In this document: one piece after another, positions 1 through 9,063 of the stretch
Layout of the letters: every line of letters starts with the position of its first letter
How positions within the stretch are numbered: position 1 is the first letter of the stretch
From: Mycobacterium sp. 1164985.4
GTDB lineage: Bacteria; Actinomycetota; Actinomycetes; Mycobacteriales; Mycobacteriaceae
Direction of reading: 5' to 3'
Length of the DNA: 64,000 nt
Assembly: GCF_001668575.1 (NCBI RefSeq)
Contig: NZ_LZMD01000079.1
Location: 91,334 to 155,333, forward strand
The notes under the pieces: generated by a model
Databases searched by the model: none
Seen by the model: only the letters and a program-made list of their open reading frames with translations
Told to the model about the DNA's origin: nothing
Translations under genes and position numbers: made by a program

Positions 1-82
1 TCACCACTCCTTGTCGATTCGCCCAGTCGGGTGCCCCGTGGGCGGGCCGGACAAACGCGGAGCGCTCGGGCGAGCGGCGACC

Positions 83-2194
83 TCAGACCCCGTCGGGGCC
101 GTTCTCCAGCAGGCGGGCGAAACCGTCCTCGTCGAGGATCGGTACCCCCAATTCGACGGCCTTGTCGTACTTCGACCCCGGCGAATCACCCGCGACCACG
201 TACGCCGTCTTCTTCGACACGGAACCGGCCGCCTTGCCGCCGCGCGCGACGATCGCCTCCTTGGCCTCGTCGCGGGAGAACCCGGTCAGCGAGCCGGTGA
301 CGACGATCGACAGCCCCTCCAACGTCCGTTCGATGCTGGCGTCGCGTTCGTCGGCCATCCGCACCCCGGCTTCGCGCCACTTCTCGACGATCGCGCGGTG
401 CCAGTCGACGGTGAACCACTCGGTGACCGCCGCCGCGATCGTCGGCCCGACGCCCTCGACGACGGCCAGTTCGTCCTCCGAGGCCGCCATGACGGCGTCG
501 AGGCTGCCGTACTCGGTGGCCAGCGCGCGCGCTGCCGTCGGTCCGACGTGACGGATCGACAGTGCGACCAGCACCCGCCACAGCGGTTGCGATTTGGCCC
601 TGTCCAGATTGGCCAGTAGCCGTTTGCCGTTGGCCGAGAGCTGACCGTTCTTCGTCGTGAACAGATCCGTGCGCAGCAGGTCATCTTCGGTCAACGTGAA
701 CAGGTCACCCTCGTCAGCGATGACACCGGCTTGCAGCAGCGCGGTGCCCGCCTCATAGCCCAGACCCTCGATGTCGAACGCACCGCGACCTGCGACGTGA
801 AACACGCGTTCGCGCAACTGCGCCGGACAGGATCGCGTGTTCGGGCAGCGGATGTCGGCGTCGCCCTCCTTCGCGGGCGCGAGCTTGGTTCCACACTCCG
901 GACAGTGGGTCGGCATCACGAACTCGCGTTCGGAGCCGTCACGCAGATCGACGACCGGCCCGAGCACTTCGGGGATCACGTCACCCGCCTTGCGGATGAC
1001 CACCGTGTCCCCGATGAGCACGCCCTTGCGCTTGACCTCCGAGGCGTTGTGCAACGTGGCCTGGCTGACCGTCGAGCCGGCCACCTTCACCGGCTCCATC
1101 CAGGCGAACGGCGTGACCCGACCGGTGCGCCCGACATTGACCTTGATGTCGAGCAGCTTGGTCTGCGCCTCCTCGGGCGGGAACTTGTAGGCGATGGCCC
1201 AGCGCGGCGCCCGCGACGTCGCCCCGAGCCGGCGCTGCAGCGACACATCGTCGACTTTGACCACCACACCGTCGATTTCGTGTTCGACGTCGTGGCGGTG
1301 TTCGCCCCAGTAAGCGATGCGCTCGGTGACCGCGTCGATCCCCTTGACCTGCGCGGTGTGTTCGGAGACCGGCAGCCCCCATGCCGCCAGCGCCAGATAG
1401 GCGTCGTGCAGCGTCTTGGGCCGGAACCCCTCGGCGTGGCCGACGCCGTGGCAGATCATCCGCAGCTTGCGGCGCGCGGTGACCGCCGGGTTCTTCTGCC
1501 GCAGCGAGCCCGCCGCGCTGTTGCGGGGATTGGCGAACGGCGGCTTGCCATCGGCGACCAGGCCGGCGTTGAGTTCCTCGAAGTCGGCCACGCGGAAGAA
1601 CACCTCACCGCGTACCTCGAGAACCTTGGGCTGCGGGAATTCGTCGCTGTGCCTGAGCTTTTCGGGGATGCCGGCGATGGTGCGGGCGTTCAGCGTGACG
1701 TCCTCACCGGTGCGGCCGTCGCCTCGGGTGGCCGCCCGCTCCAGCCGGCCCTCGCGGTACACCAGAGACAGGGCGACGCCGTCGATCTTGAGCTCACACA
1801 GGAAGTGCGCGTCCTGCAGCACGTTTGGGCCGATCTCGCCCTTGAGCCGGCCCGCCCACCCGGCCAGCTCCTCGGGTGTGAACGCGTTGTCCAGGCTCAG
1901 CATCCGTTCGAGGTGCTCGGCCGGGGTGAAGTCGGTGGCGAACCCGGCCCCGCCCACCAACTGGGTCGGCGAGTCCGGGGTGCGCAGTTCGGGGTGGTCC
2001 TCCTCGAGGCCCTCCAGTTCCCGGAGCAGCGCGTCGAACTCTGCGTCGGTGATGATCGGCGAGTCGCGCACGTAATAGCGGAACTGATGCTCGCGCACCT
2101 CGTCGGCGAGCTTCTGCCAGCGGCGACGCACGTCGGCGTCGGGGCCGTCGTCGGACTGCGCGGCCAGCGCGTCTTCGGCACGCTTGGAGGTCAC
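83..2194 (-). CDS. ligA: NAD-dependent DNA ligase LigA
   Basis: The product seals nicks in DNA during replication and repair, using NAD+ as the adenylate donor. The 703-residue protein has the full family layout: an N-terminal Ia/adenylation region with the active-site lysine in a KIDG motif at about residues 136-139, an OB fold, a four-cysteine zinc finger around residues 430-460 (CPECG and later CPNTRSC), helix-hairpin-helix repeats and a C-terminal BRCT domain from about residue 620. Length matches the roughly 690 residues of mycobacterial LigA. It is divergent from the gene at 2247 and corresponds in position to Rv3014c, which anchors the synteny of the window. Confidence 0.98.
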   Translation of the reverse strand: MTSKRAEDALAAQSDDGPDADVRRRWQKLADEVREHQFRYYVRDSPIITDAEFDALLRELEGLEEDHPELRTPDSPTQLVGGAGFATDFTPAEHLERMLSLDNAFTPEELAGWAGRLKGEIGPNVLQDAHFLCELKIDGVALSLVYREGRLERAATRGDGRTGEDVTLNARTIAGIPEKLRHSDEFPQPKVLEVRGEVFFRVADFEELNAGLVADGKPPFANPRNSAAGSLRQKNPAVTARRKLRMICHGVGHAEGFRPKTLHDAYLALAAWGLPVSEHTAQVKGIDAVTERIAYWGEHRHDVEHEIDGVVVKVDDVSLQRRLGATSRAPRWAIAYKFPPEEAQTKLLDIKVNVGRTGRVTPFAWMEPVKVAGSTVSQATLHNASEVKRKGVLIGDTVVIRKAGDVIPEVLGPVVDLRDGSEREFVMPTHCPECGTKLAPAKEGDADIRCPNTRSCPAQLRERVFHVAGRGAFDIEGLGYEAGTALLQAGVIADEGDLFTLTEDDLLRTDLFTTKNGQLSANGKRLLANLDRAKSQPLWRVLVALSIRHVGPTAARALATEYGSLDAVMAASEDELAVVEGVGPTIAAAVTEWFTVDWHRAIVEKWREAGVRMADERDASIERTLEGLSIVVTGSLTGFSRDEAKEAIVARGGKAAGSVSKKTAYVVAGDSPGSKYDKAVELGVPILDEDGFARLLENGPDGV

Positions 2195-2234
2195 CTTCGC
2201 AGGCTAACCGAGCGGCCCGACAGCACCGCACCGT

Positions 2235-2240
2235 TACCCT
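2235..2240 (+). promoter_or_regulatory. -10 box TACCCT, leaderless start
   Basis: TACCCT lies exactly six bases before the ATG at 2247. In mycobacteria a TANNNT box 6-7 bases upstream of the start codon is the usual mark of a leaderless transcript, so transcription and translation probably start at the same base. No Shine-Dalgarno sequence is present. Confidence 0.55.
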
Positions 2241-2246
2241 GACCCC

Positions 2247-2684
2247 ATGCCGCACCCGATCATGTTCCGCGACGACGACCCGGTGCTGGCACGAGTACGG
2301 AGGCTGGCGCTGTCCTTTCCCGAGGCCTACGAGAAGATCTCGCACGGACGGCCCGCCTTCTTCGCCGCCAAGATGTTCGCGATGTACAGCGGCAGCGTCA
2401 AACCGCCGCACAGGGGCGACTACATTCAGTACCCGCAGTCCATCCTGGTCAAGGTCGACAAAAGCGAACGGCACGCGCTGCAGGACGATGCCCGGTTCTT
2501 CTCCCCCGCGTACCTCGGGCCGTCGGGGTGGCTCGGGCTCGACCTGTCGGCCGGGACCATCGACTGGGACGAGGTGCGGGAGCTGATCGACGCGTCGTTT
2601 CGGTTGACCGCGCCCAGGAAACTCATCAAACAGCTCGACTCAGACAATTCGACGAGTTCGGAACAAACAGCCGAGAGGCCATGA
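2247..2684 (+). CDS. MmcQ/YjbR-family protein
   Basis: This 145-residue protein belongs by sequence appearance to the MmcQ/YjbR family, a CyaY-like fold often annotated as DNA-binding although its biochemical role is not settled. Features seen are the N-terminal helix with LALSFPEAYEKISHGRPAFF, a central stretch with the KVDKSE turn, and the GLDLSAGTIDWDEVRELIDASFR segment that closes the fold. The tail after about residue 125 is serine/threonine-rich and probably disordered. The next gene starts 16 bases after the stop, so the two may be co-transcribed. Start chosen because the leaderless -10 box precedes it. Confidence 0.8.
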   Translation: MPHPIMFRDDDPVLARVRRLALSFPEAYEKISHGRPAFFAAKMFAMYSGSVKPPHRGDYIQYPQSILVKVDKSERHALQDDARFFSPAYLGPSGWLGLDLSAGTIDWDEVRELIDASFRLTAPRKLIKQLDSDNSTSSEQTAERP

Positions 2685-2700
2685 ATCGATCGGAGACGCG

Positions 2701-4305
2701 ATGAGTTTCGCGAGTCCCTTTCCTGAGGTCGACATCCCGTCCACCAGCGTCTACGACTACCTGTTCGGCGAAATCGCGGAGGCAGACCTCGACCGCATCG
2801 CGCTTGTCGATGCGAAGTCCGGCCGCGAGACGACATATCGCGAAGTGATCGCACGCATCGACGCGTTCGCGGGCGCACTCGCCGGGCGCGGGATCGGCGT
2901 CGGCGACGTCGTTGGTCTGCTCTCGCCGAACAGTTCGGGGTTCGCGGTCGCATTCCACGGCATTCTGCGCGCGGGCGCGACCGCGACGACCATCAACGCG
3001 TTGTTCACCGCCAAGGACATCGCCAAGCAGTTGACCGACTCCAAGGCCAGGATGCTCGTGACGGTTTCGCCGCTGCTGGCGCAGGCCGAGGAGGGGGCCG
3101 CGGCGGCGGGCATCGCCGGTGACGCACTCGTCGTGCTCGACGGTGCCGGCCAGGACGCCGGCGGACACCCGAACGCCGAGGACCTGATGGGCCCCGGCCA
3201 TCCGGCGCCGGACGTGAGCTTCGCACCGTCGTCACATCTGGCCGCGCTGCCGTACAGCTCGGGTACGACCGGAAACCCCAAGGGCGTCATGCTCACTCAC
3301 CGCAACCTGGTGGCCAACGTCGCGCAGATCCGGCCCCTGCACGGCATGGTCGCCGACGACACCGTGCTCGCCGTTCTGCCGTTCTTCCACATCTACGGGA
3401 TGACCGTGCTGCTCAACGCGGCACTGCATGCGCGGGCACGGTTGGTGATCATGCCGAACTTCGATCTCGGCGAATTCCTCGGCAACATCCAGAATCACGC
3501 GTGCACCATCGCGTTCATCGCGCCTCCGGTCGCCGTGGCGCTGGCCAAGCACCCGTTGATCGACGAATACGACCTGTCCTCGTTGAACGTCGTGATGTCG
3601 GGTGCCGCTCCGTTGGACGCCGATCTCGGCCACGCAGTCGCAGAACGGTTGGGGTGTCGCGTGGTTCAGGGTTACGGCATGAGCGAGCTCAGCCCGGTCA
3701 GCCACATCACCCCGTTCGACGGCGGCCAGCACGAGATGAACATGGTGGCACCACTGAGCTCGGTCGGCTGGACGGTGTCGAACGCCGCGTCGAAGATCGT
3801 CGACCCCGAGACCGGCGACGAGATCGACCCGCCCGCAGAGGGTTTGAGCGACACCGGCGAACTGTGGTTCAAGGGACCTAACGTGATGGCCGGTTACCTC
3901 GGCAACGAGGAGGCCACCAGGGAGACGATCGACGACCAGGGCTGGTTGCACACCGGCGACCTAGCGCAGGTCGACGCCGACGGCTGCGTATACATCGTCG
4001 ACCGGCTCAAGGAGTTGATCAAGTACAAGGGCTACCAGGTCCCACCGGCCGAACTGGAGGCCGTGCTGCTGAGCCATCCCGACATCGCCGACGCCGCCGT
4101 CGTCGGGGTACCCGACGCCGAGGGCGAGGAGGTGCCGAAGGCGTTCGTGGTCAAGCGATCCGGCGCGGAGCTCACCGAGCAGCAGGTGAGCGACTTCGTC
4201 GCGGGCGAGGTGGCGCCGTACAAGAAGGTCCGCCAGGTCGCGTTCATCGACGCGGTGCCGAAGTCGGCGTCCGGCAAGATTCTCCGCAAGGATCTGCGGA
4301 GCTGA
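2701..4305 (+). CDS. 4-coumarate-CoA ligase-like acyl-CoA synthetase
   Basis: A 534-residue ANL-superfamily enzyme predicted to activate a carboxylic acid to its adenylate and then its CoA thioester. The P-loop SSGTTGNPKG is near residue 186, the A5-type motif GYGMSELSP is near residue 325, TGDLAQVDADG near 420, the hinge motif YKGYQVPPAELE near 445, and the catalytic lysine in SASGKILRKDL near 525. The arrangement resembles plant 4CL and actinobacterial 4CL-like proteins, but the sequence alone does not tell whether it uses aryl or fatty acids. I know of no counterpart at this site in M. tuberculosis, so it looks like an insertion between ligA and the MetE-like gene. It ends directly against the opposing gene at 4306. 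Confidence 0.9.
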   Translation: MSFASPFPEVDIPSTSVYDYLFGEIAEADLDRIALVDAKSGRETTYREVIARIDAFAGALAGRGIGVGDVVGLLSPNSSGFAVAFHGILRAGATATTINALFTAKDIAKQLTDSKARMLVTVSPLLAQAEEGAAAAGIAGDALVVLDGAGQDAGGHPNAEDLMGPGHPAPDVSFAPSSHLAALPYSSGTTGNPKGVMLTHRNLVANVAQIRPLHGMVADDTVLAVLPFFHIYGMTVLLNAALHARARLVIMPNFDLGEFLGNIQNHACTIAFIAPPVAVALAKHPLIDEYDLSSLNVVMSGAAPLDADLGHAVAERLGCRVVQGYGMSELSPVSHITPFDGGQHEMNMVAPLSSVGWTVSNAASKIVDPETGDEIDPPAEGLSDTGELWFKGPNVMAGYLGNEEATRETIDDQGWLHTGDLAQVDADGCVYIVDRLKELIKYKGYQVPPAELEAVLLSHPDIADAAVVGVPDAEGEEVPKAFVVKRSGAELTEQQVSDFVAGEVAPYKKVRQVAFIDAVPKSASGKILRKDLRS

Positions 4306-5184
4306 TCAGGGTCGGCCGATCCGCTCGGCCGCCTGGGCCGCCTTCGCCTGTCGGTACCCGAGGGCGGCGCCCGCCACGGGGATGAGCAGCAACCCGGCGA
4401 TGCCCCACAGGGGATCGGTGGTGCCGGCGCCGGGCGCGACGACGAACTGGCGCACCACCGCGGGTGGAGTGGTGTCCCCGCTCAACGGAGTCGGTGCGAG
4501 CGGCGGCAGCGACTCCGGGGGCATCGAAGCCGACTGGCCGGGCGACGAGACCGGGGGCGCCTGTGCGGGCGATTCCCCTCCGGCTTCAGGCGCGGGACCG
4601 CGGCTCTGCGAGGTGCGACCGTTTCCGAACGTCACCTGAGGGGGTTCGAACGCGGGCGCGAGCGCACCGGCGGCGGATCCGCCCGCCGCGACCGGTCCGG
4701 CCGACGCGGTGCCCACGGGCGCCTCGACGACGGGTTCCTCACCGGCTACGGCCGACCGGTTGGCCGACTCCGGGCCGGCCGCCACCCGAGCCTCCGGCTC
4801 GGAGGTGGACGCCACGCGGGCGGCCGTCTGCGGGCTCGGTGCGACGCGCCCGGCGGTCTCGGGGCTCGGTGCGGCGGCCGACCGGTTGCCCGATGTCGTC
4901 TTGAGGTCCTCGCGGCCCGAGCCGACCCGTGATTCCGGGGCCGCGGCGGGGCGGCTGAGGGCACCGCCCTGTTTGCTGCCATTGGGGCGGCTGCCGTTGC
5001 CGCGGTCGTTGTCGTGCTTGCCGTTGGTGGATCCGCGGCCGTGACTGCCACCCCGATCGGAGCTGTGTCCACGGTCGGAGCCGCGCGAGTCGCCGGGGTG
5101 GGCGTACGCGACCACCGCACCCGATCCGCTCAGCAGGAGGAATACGGACACCACGCCGGCACCTGCGGCGAGGCGCGGGTTCAT
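4306..5184 (-). CDS. Secreted low-complexity protein with C-terminal anchor
   Basis: I do not recognise a family. The 292-residue product starts with a signal-like segment (MNPRLAAGAGVVSVFLLLSG), then has a charged Gly/Ser/Arg/Asp/His/Asn-rich stretch to about residue 75, a long Ala/Pro/Ser/Glu-rich linker with short repeats such as ETAGRVAPSPQTAARVA, and near the end a hydrophobic helix (LWGIAGLLLIPVAGAALGY) followed by a basic tail. This layout suggests export with a C-terminal membrane anchor, leaving a disordered region in the cell envelope. The start at 5184 is preferred over upstream codons because the signal sequence begins there. Confidence 0.6.
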   Translation of the reverse strand: MNPRLAAGAGVVSVFLLLSGSGAVVAYAHPGDSRGSDRGHSSDRGGSHGRGSTNGKHDNDRGNGSRPNGSKQGGALSRPAAAPESRVGSGREDLKTTSGNRSAAAPSPETAGRVAPSPQTAARVASTSEPEARVAAGPESANRSAVAGEEPVVEAPVGTASAGPVAAGGSAAGALAPAFEPPQVTFGNGRTSQSRGPAPEAGGESPAQAPPVSSPGQSASMPPESLPPLAPTPLSGDTTPPAVVRQFVVAPGAGTTDPLWGIAGLLLIPVAGAALGYRQAKAAQAAERIGRP

Positions 5185-5305
5185 CCGAACACCATTCCCT
5201 TCTCGGCAAAGGCGAACGACATCGCCTGAAAAGCATTCTTGCATGAGAGCACCCCGAAGCGCAGCACCCGATTCGGACGCCGCAAATCGCCGGCGATGCG
5301 GGACC

Positions 5306-5638
5306 TCAGCCCTCCTCGACGTGGGCTCGCAGCCGGTCGATGGCGCGGTCCCACCGCCGCGACAGCCTCTCCAAGTACTCGCCGGCGTCGGCGAGGGGTT
5401 CGGGCCGCACCCGCCAAATGCGCTCGCGCCCGCTGCGCTCGCTGCTCACCAGGCCGACCGACTCCAGCAGCAAGAGGTGTTTCGTCGTAGCCTGCCGGCT
5501 GACCGCCACCACCTCGGTGACTTCGCTGGTCGAGCACGGTCCGCCGTCGCACAGCCGGGTGACGATACGCAGACGGTTCGGATCCCCCAGCGCGTTGAAG
5601 AACGACGACAACGGCGCGTCGGCCGTCATTGTGCTCAC
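5306..5638 (-). CDS. ArsR-family transcriptional regulator
   Basis: A 110-residue winged-helix repressor. The core (FFNALGDPNRLRIVTRL, then SEVTEVVAVSRQATTKHLLLLESVGLVSSERSGRERIWRV) is the standard ArsR/SmtB helix-turn-helix plus wing, with no cysteine-rich metal site visible. It starts with GTG inside the stop of the upstream SRPBCC gene (GTGA overlap), so the two are translationally coupled. In actinobacteria such ArsR/SRPBCC pairs are common and the regulator usually controls its own operon; the palindromes at 6132-6193 are likely its target. The GTG at 5638 was chosen over the ATG at 5629 because of the overlap. Confidence 0.85.
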   Translation of the reverse strand: MSTMTADAPLSSFFNALGDPNRLRIVTRLCDGGPCSTSEVTEVVAVSRQATTKHLLLLESVGLVSSERSGRERIWRVRPEPLADAGEYLERLSRRWDRAIDRLRAHVEEG

Positions 5639-6129
5639 ACGGCCTCGCTGACCGCGAGGTACTTGCGCACCAGTTCGGTCTGCGCGGCCCAGCCCTGGCT
5701 GTTGCCCTCGAACGCCGAGGCCCGCCGGTGCGCGGGCAGCGCGTCGAAGCCGGACTCGACGATGCGCAGGAGCACGCCCTCGGCGACCTCCTCGAGCGTG
5801 AACTCCACCAAGGTCGTCGGTTCTTCGGAGACGTCGGCACCTTCCTCGACCCCGTAGGGGTGCCAGCGAAACGCCAGCCGTCGTGGCGGTTCGACCGCTT
5901 CGATGTGCCACGCGTCAGCCGTGCCGGCATACGGCTCCTGCTGCCGGGCGACGTCGGCGTCGACCGCCGTCGGCGTCATGACACCGGTGATCGAGGTACC
6001 GGCAACGAACGGCCCGTCGAAGCGCACACCGAACCATTGGCCGAACTCGTCGGCGTCGCTGATCGCCCGCCAGACGCGCTCGAGCGGCGCCTTCAACACC
6101 ACTTCCTTCTCGATTCGATCCGTACTCAT
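5635..6129 (-). CDS. SRPBCC (AHSA1-like) domain protein
   Basis: A 164-residue START/Bet v1-like protein of the AHSA1 group, with the typical opening IEKEVVLKAPLERVWRAISDADEFGQWFG, a central WHIEAVEPPRRLAFRW strand pair and a C-terminal helix containing AFEGNSQGWAAQTELVRKYL. Such proteins bind hydrophobic ligands; the ligand here is unknown. It is the first gene of a two-gene operon with the ArsR regulator. The ATG at 6129 has AGGAGG six bases upstream; that ribosome-binding site lies inside one of the two palindromic operators, so a bound repressor could also cover the start region. Confidence 0.85.
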   Translation of the reverse strand: MSTDRIEKEVVLKAPLERVWRAISDADEFGQWFGVRFDGPFVAGTSITGVMTPTAVDADVARQQEPYAGTADAWHIEAVEPPRRLAFRWHPYGVEEGADVSEEPTTLVEFTLEEVAEGVLLRIVESGFDALPAHRRASAFEGNSQGWAAQTELVRKYLAVSEAV

Positions 6130-6131
6130 AT

Positions 6132-6193
6132 GCAACCTCCTGGTTGCGCTTCACGCTAGGCTTCCGAGCGGTAATACGCAACCCCTTGGTTGC
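6132..6193 (-). promoter_or_regulatory. Twin-palindrome operator and promoter of the SRPBCC/ArsR operon
   Basis: Two near-identical palindromes, GCAACC-TCCT-GGTTGC (6132-6147) and GCAACC-CCTT-GGTTGC (6178-6193), lie 46 bases apart upstream of the SRPBCC start. On the minus strand the upstream palindrome runs into a -35 like TTGCGT, followed after 17 bases by a -10 TAGCGT, and the downstream palindrome covers the ribosome-binding site. The arrangement fits an ArsR operator controlling its own operon. Confidence 0.75.
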
Positions 6194-6280
6194 ACTTTGC
6201 GCGCTCGCTGTGCCGATTTCTGCCGCAGGGTCGCGATTTCGCGCAGAACACGGCCCTGGTGCAGACTCGGCGAGACGCCG

Positions 6281-7291
6281 CTAGATCGCGTCCGGGTCTT
6301 CGGCGAAGGCGTCGGCCGCCTTCTGCGCCAATCCGATCGCGGTGCGCGCCCACTCGGCGGTGGCGCCCGCCAGACCGCGGGCCGGCGAGATGCCTATGCG
6401 CTCCTTGAGTACGGCACGCGCGAACCCGAGTCGGTCGGTTGGCGACACGGCGGCCTTGGCGATCTCTTCTGACGAGGGGCGGGCCTCCGGCGCGGTCGAG
6501 GGCACCACGCCGAACACCACCGTGCGACCGGAGTCGACGAACTCGCCGACGCGGTCGAGATCGGTGGGCACCAGGACGGAAGCGTCGACCGCGAGGGCGT
6601 CAACCGTACTGCGCTGCAACACATTCCACGGCAGACCCGAGGCGCATCCGTGAACGGCCACCGGCGCGCTCACCGCAGCGACACATTCGTCGAGCAAGCC
6701 GATGGCCACCGATTCGTCGACGGGGTGCACCGGCGTCAGGCTGGTTACCCCAGTCAGCCGGCCGTCGAGCGCCGCGGACAGCAGCGGTTCGTCGAACTGC
6801 ACCACCACCGCGGCGTTCAGCCGTCGAGCGACGTGCGCCCGATGCTGAGCGACCCCTTCGGCCAGCGATGTGGTGAGGTCGCGCACCGCACCCGGATCGG
6901 TGAGCGCACGGTGGCCGTTGCTCAGCTCCAACTGTCCCGCCAGTGTGATCGGCCCGGGCGCCTGAACCTTGACGGTGCGGCCCGTACCGCGCAAACCCGC
7001 CTTCTCCCAAGCCTCTTCGAGCGCGTCGAGGTCCTCCTCCAGCAGGCTCCTGGCCCGCCGGAGAACCGCGGTGCGGCCTGCCGCGATCCGATAGCCGCGG
7101 GGCACGGTGTCCATGCTGATGTCGACAAGCAGCGCCCCCGCCCGGCCGATCATGTCGGCGCCGACGCCACGGCCGGGCAGTTCCACGAGATGCGGCAGAG
7201 TGTGTAGTTCGCCGACAATGATCTCCGCCGCATCGCGTGCCGACGTGCCGGGCCAGGACCCGATGCCGGTGGCGGCGGCGAAAGCACTCAC
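6281..7291 (-). CDS. MetE C-terminal-like protein (cobalamin-independent methionine synthase family)
   Basis: A 336-residue TIM-barrel protein resembling the C-terminal domain of cobalamin-independent methionine synthase and corresponding in position to Rv3015c. Family marks include the opening GIGSWPGTSARDAAEII, the strand VKVQAPGPITLAGQL, the VVVQFDEPLLSAALDG segment and VAVHGCASGLPWNVL, where the His and Cys sit where MetE-type zinc ligands are expected. The full N-terminal domain of MetE is absent, so methionine synthesis cannot be assumed. The function of these short stand-alone proteins is not established. About 150 bases upstream of the next operon hold the ArsR operator and otherwise nothing obvious. 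Confidence 0.85.
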   Translation of the reverse strand: MSAFAAATGIGSWPGTSARDAAEIIVGELHTLPHLVELPGRGVGADMIGRAGALLVDISMDTVPRGYRIAAGRTAVLRRARSLLEEDLDALEEAWEKAGLRGTGRTVKVQAPGPITLAGQLELSNGHRALTDPGAVRDLTTSLAEGVAQHRAHVARRLNAAVVVQFDEPLLSAALDGRLTGVTSLTPVHPVDESVAIGLLDECVAAVSAPVAVHGCASGLPWNVLQRSTVDALAVDASVLVPTDLDRVGEFVDSGRTVVFGVVPSTAPEARPSSEEIAKAAVSPTDRLGFARAVLKERIGISPARGLAGATAEWARTAIGLAQKAADAFAEDPDAI

Positions 7292-7350
7292 TCGTTTGAC
7301 AGTATTCGATCGGGTTAGTCTCGGTCGGGAAGGGTTGGGAAGGACGCACC

Positions 7351-7995
7351 ATGCCCGCAGCGCTACGGTCGGCAGCGGTGTGGTGCGCGGCGGTCGCGAT
7401 CACGTCGGGGTGCACCCACCTCGTCGATGGTCACGCGATGCCGGCGATACCCGGAATCGACGACGAGTCGCTGTCCCCGGTCGACGTCGAGACGATCATG
7501 CTCGATCAGTCGCAGATGCGCGCGATCACCGGAGCCGGTGAGGATCTCACGATCATCCCGACGATGGACGGCAAGATTCCGGTCGACATCGATCCGCTCA
7601 CCGAGACCACTCCCCTGCAGTGCCAGTGGATCTTCGCCGAGACCCAGACCTTCGGACCCGACGTCGAGGAGTTCCACAAGACAACGTTCCAGCATCCACC
7701 CGAAGGCGGGTTGATCTCCGAGGGTGCAGCGGCGTATCGCGATGCCGCGACGGCGCGGCGCGCGTTCGAGTCCCTCGTCGCGCTTGTCGACGGTTGCAGC
7801 GCAACGCCTTTGGGCCCCATGTTCGTGGGCGAATGGGCCGTCGGTGCGGACACCCTGCAGACGCGGCCCGCCAGTGCCTGCGGTCGCGACTACCGCGTCA
7901 AGTCGGTCGTGCTGGTAGAGGTGACCGCATGCCGGTTTCCCGACTCGGTGCCCGAGATCGTCATCACGAACATCCTGGCCAACGTCCCCGGGTAG
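7351..7995 (+). CDS. lpqA: LpqA-like lipoprotein, PknH-type sensor domain
   Basis: A 214-residue predicted lipoprotein with a short hydrophobic signal ending in ITSGC, giving Cys21 as the lipidation site. The mature part resembles the extracytoplasmic sensor domain of PknH and related lipoproteins: DLDQSQMRAITGAGEDL-like start, the CQWIFAETQTF segment, an ARRAFESLVALVDGCSATPL helix and two further cysteines near the end that could form disulfides. It occupies the place of Rv3016 (lpqA). It ends one base before the opposing stop of mnmA, so the two genes are convergent with no spacer. Confidence 0.8.
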   Translation: MPAALRSAAVWCAAVAITSGCTHLVDGHAMPAIPGIDDESLSPVDVETIMLDQSQMRAITGAGEDLTIIPTMDGKIPVDIDPLTETTPLQCQWIFAETQTFGPDVEEFHKTTFQHPPEGGLISEGAAAYRDAATARRAFESLVALVDGCSATPLGPMFVGEWAVGADTLQTRPASACGRDYRVKSVVLVEVTACRFPDSVPEIVITNILANVPG

Positions 7996-9063
7996 CTATC
8001 GGGTGATCGTCGCGCTTCCCAGCACCTCGTCGCCCGCGGGGTCCGGGCGGTACAGCACCATCGTCTGACCCGGAGCCACACCGCGCAGCGGTGTTCGCAG
8101 GTCGACCACGAGCCGGCCGCCGCGGAGTTGGGCCACGCCCTCCTCGATCCCGCCGTGTGCTCGCACCTGCACCTGGCATTCGATCGGACCGTCCGGCGCG
8201 ACACCGGATGTGAAGATCGGCCGCTCACCGGTCAACGTCCACACTTCGAGGTCGTCGGCGGCGCCGACCCGCACCGTCGCCGTGTCCGGATCGATCTCGG
8301 TCACGTACCGCGGCCGGCCGTCCGGACCCGGACCGGCGATGCCCAGGCCCTTGCGCTGGCCGACGGTGAACCCGTGCACCCCGTCGTGTTCGGCGAGCAC
8401 CGTGCCGGCGGCGTCGACGACCGAACCCCGCCGCACCCCGATCCGCGCGCCGAGGAACGCCTGGGTGTCACCGGAGGGAATGAAGCAGATGTCGTGGCTG
8501 TCGGGCTTGTCGGCGACCGCGAGCCCGCGACGTGCGGCCTCCTCCCGGATCTGCGGCTTCGGCGTGTCACCCACCGGGAACACCGCGTGCCGCAGCTGTT
8601 CTGCGGTCAGCACCGCGAGCACGTACGACTGATCCTTGGCGGCGTCCACCGCGCGGCGCAGCCGCCCGTCGGACAGCCGCGCATAGTGTCCGGTGGCCAC
8701 CGCGTCGAAGCCCAGCGCCAGCGCGCGGGCGGCCAACGCGGAGAACTTGATCCGCTCGTTGCACCGCACGCACGGGTTCGGAGTCTCGCCACGGGCGTAC
8801 GACGACACGAAGTCGTCTATCACGTCTTCTTTGAACCGGTCCGCGAAATCCCATACGTAGAACGGGATGTCGAGTATGTCGGCGACCCGGCGCGCGTCGC
8901 CGGCGTCCTCCTTCGAACAACAACCACGCGACCCCGTGCGCAGGGTGCCGGGAGAGGGCGACAGCGCCAGATGCACACCGATCACGTCGTGGCCGGCGTC
9001 GACCATCCTGGCGGCGGCGACCGAGGAGTCCACGCCGCCGCTCATGGCCACCAGTACGCGCAC
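7996..9063 (-). CDS. mnmA: tRNA-specific 2-thiouridylase MnmA
   Basis: The enzyme puts sulfur on U34 of tRNAs for Lys, Glu and Gln, using ATP and a persulfide relay. The 355-residue protein has the PP-loop SGGVDSS at residues 8-14, the catalytic cysteine pair Cys98 (NPCVRC) and Cys193 (HDICFIPSGD), and the C-terminal barrel that binds tRNA. It starts with GTG at 9063 and shares one base with the stop of the cysteine desulfurase gene upstream (TAGTG), so sulfur donor and acceptor enzymes are made from one transcript. It corresponds to Rv3024c. Confidence 0.97.
   Translation of the reverse strand: MRVLVAMSGGVDSSVAAARMVDAGHDVIGVHLALSPSPGTLRTGSRGCCSKEDAGDARRVADILDIPFYVWDFADRFKEDVIDDFVSSYARGETPNPCVRCNERIKFSALAARALALGFDAVATGHYARLSDGRLRRAVDAAKDQSYVLAVLTAEQLRHAVFPVGDTPKPQIREEAARRGLAVADKPDSHDICFIPSGDTQAFLGARIGVRRGSVVDAAGTVLAEHDGVHGFTVGQRKGLGIAGPGPDGRPRYVTEIDPDTATVRVGAADDLEVWTLTGERPIFTSGVAPDGPIECQVQVRAHGGIEEGVAQLRGGRLVVDLRTPLRGVAPGQTMVLYRPDPAGDEVLGSATITR

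Noticed and set aside
1..82. Possible gene end or ribosome-binding site at the left edge
   Set aside because: AAGGAG on the minus strand near position 8-13 could serve a gene starting to the left of the window, but nothing of the gene is visible.
731..2242. Long plus-strand ORF opposite ligA
   Set aside because: It is the antisense shadow of a well-conserved ligase gene, has no family motif and an Arg/Gly/His-biased composition typical of shadow frames in high-GC DNA.
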